From NCBI GenBank assembly GCA_023231445.1, contig JALNVF010000115.1, forward strand, positions 1 through 10,316: 10,316 nucleotides of DNA. Reading direction: 5' to 3'. A program made the position numbers and the translations under genes. Positions 5,576-10,316 of this stretch are shown one piece after another (positions within the stretch are counted from its first letter, which is position 1; the number at the start of each line of letters is the position of its first letter). The notes beneath the pieces were generated by a model. It was not told the DNA's origin, did no database searches, and saw only the letters and a list, made by a program, of their open reading frames with translations. Source of the stretch: Treponema sp. GTDB lineage: Bacteria; Spirochaetota; Spirochaetia; Treponematales; Treponemataceae.

Positions 5576-7543
5576 ATGGTATCGCTGGAAAATATTCGTG
5601 AAGATATGAAGCTTTTTCTCGACCGTGATAATAAAATGCATAATGTTGATGTCAATGCAGATTCTGTTGACGAAGCATTAGCTGATGCATCAGTCCAGCT
5701 TGATACAAAAACGGCAAATCTTGAATATGAAGTTGTAGAAAAAGGGAGTGACGGTTTTCTTGGCATTGGGAAGAAACCGTGGAAACTGCGAATTTATCAG
5801 AATCCGACAACTTTGAATTTGTCCAAAAAATCGGTCAATGATGATCTGTTTGGCGACGAAAGTGAAATAGAAGAGCAGCATATAATCAACAGTGACGGTT
5901 TATATTATATACGTCATTTCGGATCCCAGATAATGATCAAAATACTGCTGCCTTCAGGGAACGGAAAACCTGTTGATGAAAGAGAAATACTGCAGCATCT
6001 GAAACGTCCTGATACAATTACAATAGAGGAAGATCTTGTTCAGAAATATATAAAACAGGGAACAGAAAAAGAATATCAGCCAGTAGGCGAATATAAACAT
6101 GTTTCCGCGGGTGATGCTGTAATATCGATTGATATTTCAAAAGATGAAATGAAGGCTACTATTACAGCAACTGCTCCGGCAATGAGCGGAGCCGATGTTT
6201 CTGTTTCAATGATAGAACGTACGCTTAAGGCTCAGGGAGTTACCACAGGAATTGAAGACGATAAAATATCGGAATTTGTTGATAATCCTGTATATAATGT
6301 GCCTTATGAAATTGCCGCCGGCATTCCTCCTGTCGATGGACGGGATGCATATATAGCGTATGATTTTGAAACCGATCCGACAAAACTTCATGCAAAAGAA
6401 TCTGCAAACGGACAGGTAGATTTTAAAGAACTCAATCTTATTCAGAACGTTATCAAGGGAGGCCGTCTGGCGCAGAAAATACCAGCAGAACGCGGAAAGG
6501 GCGGGAAAACGTTATTCGGCAGGTATCTTGAAGCAAAAAACGGAAAAGATATTCCCATACCGCTCGGACAGAACGTCAGACTTGACTCCGATGGTGTTAC
6601 GGTAATTGCAGAAGAAGACGGACAGGTTATGCTCGTAGCAGGAAAGATTACCGTGGAGCCGCTCCTTCAGCTTGATGGTGTGAATATAAAAACAGGAAAT
6701 ATTAAATTTCTTGGCACCGTTATGGTAAAGGGAAATGTTGAAGACGGCTTCAACGTAGATGCTTCCGGTAATATCGAGGTAAGTGGAACAGTTGGCAGGT
6801 GCATAATAAATGCAGGGGGAGATATAATTGTTCAACAGGGAGTGTTCGGCAAAGATGAAGGATGTCTTATAAGCAAGAAATCACTATGGGCAAAGTTTAT
6901 TCAGGCAGCAAAAGTTGAAGTTGAGGATTCTGTTATTGTTACAGACAGTATTATGAATTCTGAAATAACAGCCATGAAAAATATTATTCTTAATGGCAAA
7001 AAAGCTCAGATTACAGGTGGACATCTTTTTGCAACCGAAGAAATAGCAGCAAAGAATATAGGTTCTCCGGGTGGCGGTGCAGAGACCATTCTGGAGGTCG
7101 GTTTCGATCCGCGGGCTAAGCAGCGCCTTGATGAATTGCAGGACAAGCAGGGAAATCTTGTAAAAGAACTTGAAAATGTTGATCTTGATATTTCTACGCT
7201 GGAAAATCAGAAAAAAATACGTCGTATACTTCCTAAAGACAAGGAAGAAAATCTTAATAAACTTAAGGAACGTAGAGATCAGATCAGTACAGAATCTGGA
7301 GAAATGTCGACGGAAATAGAAAAACTTCAGAAGCATCTGCGCGAACTCAAAGTTGTAGGAAAAGTAAAAGCATCAGGGACTGTATATGCCGGTGTAAAAA
7401 TATATGTGAGGGATGTTCTCGATGAGGTTCATAATGAAGTTACAAGTGTTACATTCTATTATGAGAACAGTTTTGTAAAGCGAGGTAAATATGAACCGCC
7501 TGCAGCAGAAATAAAGGCACCAGATGGCTATTCAACCAATTGA
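5576..7543 (+). CDS. fapA: FapA (DUF342) family flagellar assembly protein with N-terminal Jag_N-like domain
   Basis: FapA/DUF342 proteins are widespread cytoplasmic proteins linked to flagellar assembly, with no agreed biochemical role. The 655 residues divide into: an N-terminal Jag_N-like domain (about 10-75) ending in GFLGIGKKPWKLRIY (60-74); a connecting region (76-180); the conserved DUF342 core (about 180-360) with NPVYNVPYEIAAGIPPVDGRD (237-257), KIPAERGKGGKTLFGR (301-316) and EEDGQV (346-351); a repetitive beta-solenoid-like section rich in Gly-Asn and alternating hydrophobics (363-510); a charged coiled coil (511-592); and a final beta segment. The start is 4 nt after the fliA stop; AAGGG near 5557-5561 is the only Shine-Dalgarno-like site, about 14 nt away. 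A later ATG (residue 11) cannot be excluded. The 3' end overlaps the next gene by 20 nt. Confidence 0.92.
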   Translation: MVSLENIREDMKLFLDRDNKMHNVDVNADSVDEALADASVQLDTKTANLEYEVVEKGSDGFLGIGKKPWKLRIYQNPTTLNLSKKSVNDDLFGDESEIEEQHIINSDGLYYIRHFGSQIMIKILLPSGNGKPVDEREILQHLKRPDTITIEEDLVQKYIKQGTEKEYQPVGEYKHVSAGDAVISIDISKDEMKATITATAPAMSGADVSVSMIERTLKAQGVTTGIEDDKISEFVDNPVYNVPYEIAAGIPPVDGRDAYIAYDFETDPTKLHAKESANGQVDFKELNLIQNVIKGGRLAQKIPAERGKGGKTLFGRYLEAKNGKDIPIPLGQNVRLDSDGVTVIAEEDGQVMLVAGKITVEPLLQLDGVNIKTGNIKFLGTVMVKGNVEDGFNVDASGNIEVSGTVGRCIINAGGDIIVQQGVFGKDEGCLISKKSLWAKFIQAAKVEVEDSVIVTDSIMNSEITAMKNIILNGKKAQITGGHLFATEEIAAKNIGSPGGGAETILEVGFDPRAKQRLDELQDKQGNLVKELENVDLDISTLENQKKIRRILPKDKEENLNKLKERRDQISTESGEMSTEIEKLQKHLRELKVVGKVKASGTVYAGVKIYVRDVLDEVHNEVTSVTFYYENSFVKRGKYEPPAAEIKAPDGYSTN

Positions 7544-7859
7544 CCTTCAGACAATGTATTCTCAGATGGCAAACGTAGCACAAACAGTTGCACGTGCCCA
7601 GGAAGGGCCGCAGCTTACTGAAGCTATGCAGCAGCAGAATGTTGTACAGAAAAATAAGGAACTTGCTGATAAAGTACATCGGGCTGCCGATGGTGATGAG
7701 AAGTCTCCTGTAATCAAAGATGAGGGGCAGAGCGGTACAACTGGTAATTCTGCCGGCAGAAAACGGCAGAAACAAAACAAAACAGAAACTGATGAAAAAT
7801 CTGAAGATGACGGAATACGCGAATCCTATTTAGGACAGCATATAAATATTACGAGGTAG
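7524..7859 (+). CDS. Small uncharacterised spirochaetal protein between fapA and the SwrB-like gene
   Basis: The 111-residue product begins MAIQPIDLQTMYSQMANVA, followed by a Gln- and Ala-rich probable helix (to about residue 52), a hydrophilic basic/acidic middle (55-98) likely disordered, and an ending YLGQHINITR. The N-terminal QPIDLQ and the C-terminal LGxxI[ND] element match, from memory, unnamed proteins common in spirochaetes at this locus; no function is established. There is no signal peptide or TM segment. AAAGG at 7513-7517, 6 nt before the ATG, lies inside fapA, and the genes overlap by 20 nt, so translation is probably coupled to fapA. Codon character matches its neighbours and the ORF fills the space between two real genes, which argues it is genuine. 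Confidence 0.85.
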   Translation: MAIQPIDLQTMYSQMANVAQTVARAQEGPQLTEAMQQQNVVQKNKELADKVHRAADGDEKSPVIKDEGQSGTTGNSAGRKRQKQNKTETDEKSEDDGIRESYLGQHINITR

Positions 7860-7861
7860 AA

Positions 7862-8533
7862 TTGGCAGTATTTGTTGTTACTATCGGAATACTTACTATT
7901 GTTCTCTGGATTGTTCTTCTTGTTAAATTTAAGAAATTATTTTCTACGGATGATGTTATTGCCAAAACGCGGTCAGAAATGAACAATATGATACTCGATA
8001 TCAACAGAAATGCAGAGCGGAATATAAATCTTATGGATGATCGAATTCAGAAGTTAAAGTTGATTATTGCTGAAGCTGACCGGCATATTGCACTTGCACG
8101 TGTGGAAGAGGAAAAACTGGCATCTGTTCAGGAACTCCGGACTGCGGTGAATAGAACCCCTGCAGCAGAAAAACGGGCAGCAGATATTTATAAACATACA
8201 GCAGGTATTACAAAGCCGCGTCCTGAATCTGCATATGAAGTTACTGATACAGGAATTCGGGCGGCAGGAGTGCAAAAAACACTTTTTGATGAAAGCACAA
8301 AAGATTCCGGCACTCAGACAAAAATGGTTGTAAGAGAAGATGGAACTGCCTATGCGGAAGTTCCTGTAATTGCACCGAAAGTTTATTTTTCAGAGACACC
8401 TGTGGAGCCTAAAAAGAATTTTAATAAACTAGTGACTGATTTTGCATCAACAGGACTCTCTGTTGAACAGATAGCAAAAAAGTTGTCCTGTTCTCTGTCT
8501 GAAGTTCAGATGGTGCTTGATATGAACAGTTAA
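7862..8533 (+). CDS. Membrane-anchored coiled-coil/HTH protein resembling SwrB and DUF2802 flagellar proteins
   Basis: The start is TTG, supported by GAGG (7853-7856) 5 nt upstream and by a TM segment at the N-terminus (VFVVTIGILTIVLWIVLLVKF, residues 3-23) that the next in-frame ATG (7980) would remove. The 223 residues then show a cytoplasmic coiled coil (about 30-95) containing LMDDRIQKLKLIIAEADRHI (58-77), a variable linker (96-185), and a C-terminal helix-turn-helix-like module (187-221) with LSVEQIAKKLSCSLSEVQMV. This architecture (N-terminal anchor, 'D-x-RI-x-x-L-x-x-x-I-x-EAD' helix, C-terminal 'S-V-E-x-IA-x-x-L-x-x-S-x-x-EV') is that of SwrB (YlxL) of B. subtilis, an activator of flagellar type III export encoded next to sigD, and of proteobacterial DUF2802. 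Start is 2 nt after the preceding stop. Homology is inferred from pattern and position. Confidence 0.85.
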   Translation: MAVFVVTIGILTIVLWIVLLVKFKKLFSTDDVIAKTRSEMNNMILDINRNAERNINLMDDRIQKLKLIIAEADRHIALARVEEEKLASVQELRTAVNRTPAAEKRAADIYKHTAGITKPRPESAYEVTDTGIRAAGVQKTLFDESTKDSGTQTKMVVREDGTAYAEVPVIAPKVYFSETPVEPKKNFNKLVTDFASTGLSVEQIAKKLSCSLSEVQMVLDMNS

Positions 8534-8542
8534 GGAGAATGG

Positions 8543-8571
8543 ATGGATGCAGGCTGTTTTCCTGAATCCAT
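8543..8571 (+). terminator. Hairpin after the flagellar cluster, possible terminator
   Basis: ATGGAT (8543-8548) pairs with ATCCAT (8566-8571) and CAGG (8550-8553) with CCTG (8561-8564), around one G/A mismatch and a 7-nt loop CTGTTTT. A T-rich but interrupted stretch follows to about 8591. The position, 10 nt past the SwrB-like stop and before an unrelated gene, fits a terminator. The broken U-tract makes this uncertain. Confidence 0.45.
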
Positions 8572-8604
8572 GTTAAGCTTTGTTTACTTTTATAGGAGCG
8601 TAGT

Positions 8605-9666
8605 ATGAAAATTTCAAAACAGCGTTTTGGGGTGCTTTCTGACGGAACAAAAGTGACACTGTATACCATACAGAATAAGCGGATGTCTTTTTCTGTAACT
8701 GACTACGGATGTACGATTACAAGCGTCGTGTTAACTGATTCGTCGGGTGGATTCAGCGATGTCGTACTCGGATATTCGACCCTCGATGGATATATTACAG
8801 GGACGTGTTTTTTCGGAGCGTTTATCGGACGGTTTGCAAACAGAATAGGCAAAGCGTCTTTTTCGCTTGACGGAACAAAGTATAAACTCGATAAAAATGA
8901 TGGACAAAACATGCTTCACGGCGGGTTTTCCGGGTGGGACAAAAAAGTGTGGCATGCAAAAACAGTTAATAATAAAACACAGGCAGGAGTAAAATTTACC
9001 CGTTTTTCTCATGATGGGGAGCAAGGCTTTCCCGGTAATATGAAAATAGAGGTGACATATCTGCTTGATGATATGAACAATATTACCTGCAGGTATACCG
9101 CCGTTACTGATAAAGCCTGTCCGGTAAACTTTACAAATCATTCCTATTTTAATCTTGCGGGAAGTGGAACAGTTGACGATCATATACTTAAGCTCAGCTG
9201 CGATTATACCCTTGATATAGACAGTAAACTGATTCCGACAGGAAAACTACTGGACGTAGAAAATACACCGTTTGACTTTAGAACCGATAAAAAAATTGGA
9301 CATGATATTAAGGAAACGGGAAACGGGTATGATCATTGTTATGTTACGCACTCCTATGATCCTGATAATCCTCATTGCGGATCTCCCGTGTCTGATGAAA
9401 GAATTGTTCGTGTTGCAGAACTTACAGAACCTGTTTCCGGAAGATGCATGACAGTTGATTCAAATATGGAAGGCATTCAATTGTATACCGGCAACTGGAT
9501 AGGCGGTATAGTTGGAAAAAACGGACAAGTGTATGAAAAACATGGAGCTGTCTGTCTTGAGACACAATGTTTCCCCGATTCACCAAATAAAAAAGATTTT
9601 CCATCCTGTATTCTTTTGCCGGGAGAAAAATATAAGGCCGTAACGGTATATGGATTTAAATTTTAA
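8605..9666 (+). CDS. galM: Aldose 1-epimerase (galactose mutarotase)
   Basis: GalM interconverts the alpha and beta anomers of galactose or glucose, the entry step to the Leloir pathway. The 353 residues carry the family landmarks: GRFANRIG (75-82, with N79 and R80 as likely sugar-binding residues), NMLHGG (102-107, H105), NFTNHSYFNLAG (175-186, catalytic acid H179), GYDHCYV (241-247, D243), IQLYTGN (291-297) and CLETQCFPDSPN (317-328, catalytic base E319). Length is typical and no targeting signal is seen, so it is probably cytoplasmic. AGGAG (8594-8598) lies 6 nt before the ATG. A 71-nt gap with a hairpin separates it from the flagellar genes. I see no clear dedicated promoter, so it may depend partly on readthrough. 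Nothing else in the window belongs to galactose metabolism. Confidence 0.96.
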   Translation: MKISKQRFGVLSDGTKVTLYTIQNKRMSFSVTDYGCTITSVVLTDSSGGFSDVVLGYSTLDGYITGTCFFGAFIGRFANRIGKASFSLDGTKYKLDKNDGQNMLHGGFSGWDKKVWHAKTVNNKTQAGVKFTRFSHDGEQGFPGNMKIEVTYLLDDMNNITCRYTAVTDKACPVNFTNHSYFNLAGSGTVDDHILKLSCDYTLDIDSKLIPTGKLLDVENTPFDFRTDKKIGHDIKETGNGYDHCYVTHSYDPDNPHCGSPVSDERIVRVAELTEPVSGRCMTVDSNMEGIQLYTGNWIGGIVGKNGQVYEKHGAVCLETQCFPDSPNKKDFPSCILLPGEKYKAVTVYGFKF

Positions 9667-9697
9667 TTAATGGTCAAAAAAAATAGACCTGTTTTCC

Positions 9698-9726
9698 TTG
9701 AAATTAAGCGTTTTAATCATTATGAT
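9698..9726 (+). promoter_or_regulatory. Sigma-70 type promoter upstream of the V-ATPase subunit E gene
   Basis: TTGAAA (9698-9703) and TATGAT (9721-9726) each match the consensus at five of six positions and are separated by exactly 17 nt. Transcription would start near 9733, about 35 nt before the ATG at 9768. It is the best promoter in the window and marks a new transcription unit after galM. The -10 box also lies in a small dyad, AATCAT-T-ATGATT (9715-9727). Confidence 0.65.
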
Positions 9727-9755
9727 TTAGGTAAGTACTACTTTATGAGGTTTTT

Positions 9756-9761
9756 GAGAGG
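9756..9761 (+). promoter_or_regulatory. Ribosome binding site GAGAGG, within a tandem GAGGTTTTT repeat
   Basis: GAGAGG sits 6 nt before the ATG at 9768 and supports that start. The nonamer GAGGTTTTT occurs twice in this leader, at 9747-9755 and 9758-9766. Only the second copy is well placed for initiation. Confidence 0.65.
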
Positions 9762-9767
9762 TTTTTA

Positions 9768-10316
9768 ATGGATGTCCAATTACAGGAACTGATCGACAGG
9801 ATCAAAAAAGACGGTGTAGCGAGCGCAGAAAAATCTTCTGAGAAAATAATCGCGGATGCCGTGAAAAAGGCCGCAGAAATTGTTTCTGCAGCAGAAGAGA
9901 AAGCAGAAAGCATTATTAAAAATGCTAAAGCCGAAACAAAGCGTATGGAAAAGGCAAGTGAAGACGCGATTATGCAGGCGGGACGAAATATGATTCTGTC
10001 TTTCCGTGATTCTCTTGTTGAGGAACTCGATAAAATCGTGCAGTCAGAAACTGCAAAAGCGTATTCCAGTGATTTGCTGGTAAAAATTATACCGGAGACA
10101 GTTAAGGCATGGGCTAAGAATACAGATGCAGAAGATATTTCTGTTCTTCTTAACGAGAATGATCTGAAAGAACTTCAGTCTCAGTTTACAGCCGCACTCA
10201 AGAACGAGATTGCAAAAGGTCTTGAGATAAAACCGGATAAAACACTTGCGAACGGTTTCCGTATCGGCATAAAGAACGGAACTGCTTTCTATGATTACTC
10301 AGCAGAATCACTGGCA
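9768..10316 (+). CDS. atpE: V-type ATP synthase/ATPase subunit E, 3'-truncated by window edge
   Basis: Subunit E is part of the peripheral stalk that holds the catalytic A/B head of V/A-type ATPases against rotation. The frame is open from ATG 9768 to the window end, giving 183 residues. It begins MDVQLQELIDRIKKDGVASA, followed by a long charged alpha-helix to about residue 85 with heptad-like Ala/Lys/Glu repeats (ADAVKKAAEIVSAAEEKAES), then a globular domain with LVEELDKIV, LLVKIIPETVKAW and, near the edge, GFRIGIKNG. This is the standard subunit E layout, and at 183 residues it is probably nearly complete. It has its own promoter and ribosome site, so it likely heads a V-ATPase operon continuing to the right. 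Spirochaetes use V-type ATPases in place of F-type, consistent with a Treponema source. Confidence 0.9.
   Translation, partial: MDVQLQELIDRIKKDGVASAEKSSEKIIADAVKKAAEIVSAAEEKAESIIKNAKAETKRMEKASEDAIMQAGRNMILSFRDSLVEELDKIVQSETAKAYSSDLLVKIIPETVKAWAKNTDAEDISVLLNENDLKELQSQFTAALKNEIAKGLEIKPDKTLANGFRIGIKNGTAFYDYSAESLA

Noticed and set aside
6259..6271. CGATA-AAA-TATCG dyad in fapA
   Set aside because: Short, AT-rich, wholly within coding sequence, and far from any gene boundary.
9672..9689. GGTC...GACC hairpin after galM as a terminator
   Set aside because: Only 4 bp of stem with a 10-nt A-rich loop and a short, broken T-run; too weak to call.

Overview
This window is a flagellar regulatory and export gene cluster from a spirochaete, most likely a host-associated Treponema. 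The assignment rests on protein character (FlhA, FlhF, FlhG, sigma-28 and FapA of treponemal type), the order flhA-flhF-flhG-membrane protein-fliA-fapA-small protein, moderate-to-low GC content, and a V-type (not F-type) ATPase gene at the right edge. The species cannot be fixed from the window. All genes read on the + strand, and I found no convincing minus-strand gene, RNA gene, mobile element or CRISPR array.

Layout: (1) 2-1768, flhA lacking its 5' end; (2) 1761-2999, flhF, overlapping flhA by 8 nt; (3) 3002-3889, flhG, 2 nt after flhF; (4) an 83-nt gap with a candidate promoter and an AT-rich dyad over its -10 box; (5) 3973-4767, a two-TM protein with a long acidic tail; (6) 4783-5571, fliA (sigma-28); (7) 5576-7543, fapA with an N-terminal Jag_N-like domain; (8) 7524-7859, a 111-residue spirochaetal hypothetical overlapping fapA by 20 nt; (9) 7862-8533, a TTG-started membrane-anchored coiled-coil/HTH protein resembling SwrB/DUF2802; (10) a hairpin that may end the cluster; (11) 8605-9666, galM; (12) a good sigma-70 type promoter; (13) 9768 to the right edge, the start of a V-type ATPase subunit E gene.

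How the genes fit together: FlhA is the export gate of the flagellar type III secretion apparatus. FlhF (SRP-type GTPase) and FlhG (MinD-type ATPase carrying an FlhF-activating N-terminal motif) set flagellar position and number. FliA switches on late flagellar genes. FapA, the 111-residue protein and the SwrB-like protein are tightly packed behind fliA and probably act in flagellar assembly or its control. Bacillus subtilis likewise has flhA-flhF-flhG...sigD-swrB. galM and the ATPase gene look functionally separate.

The most interesting points are the SwrB-like protein in syntenic position, a 15-residue motif shared by the N-terminal domains of FlhF and FapA, the uncharacterised membrane protein between flhG and fliA, an altered FHIPEP signature in FlhA, and the dyad over the fliA-proximal promoter. 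I did not find a clearly new multi-gene system outside flagellar biology.
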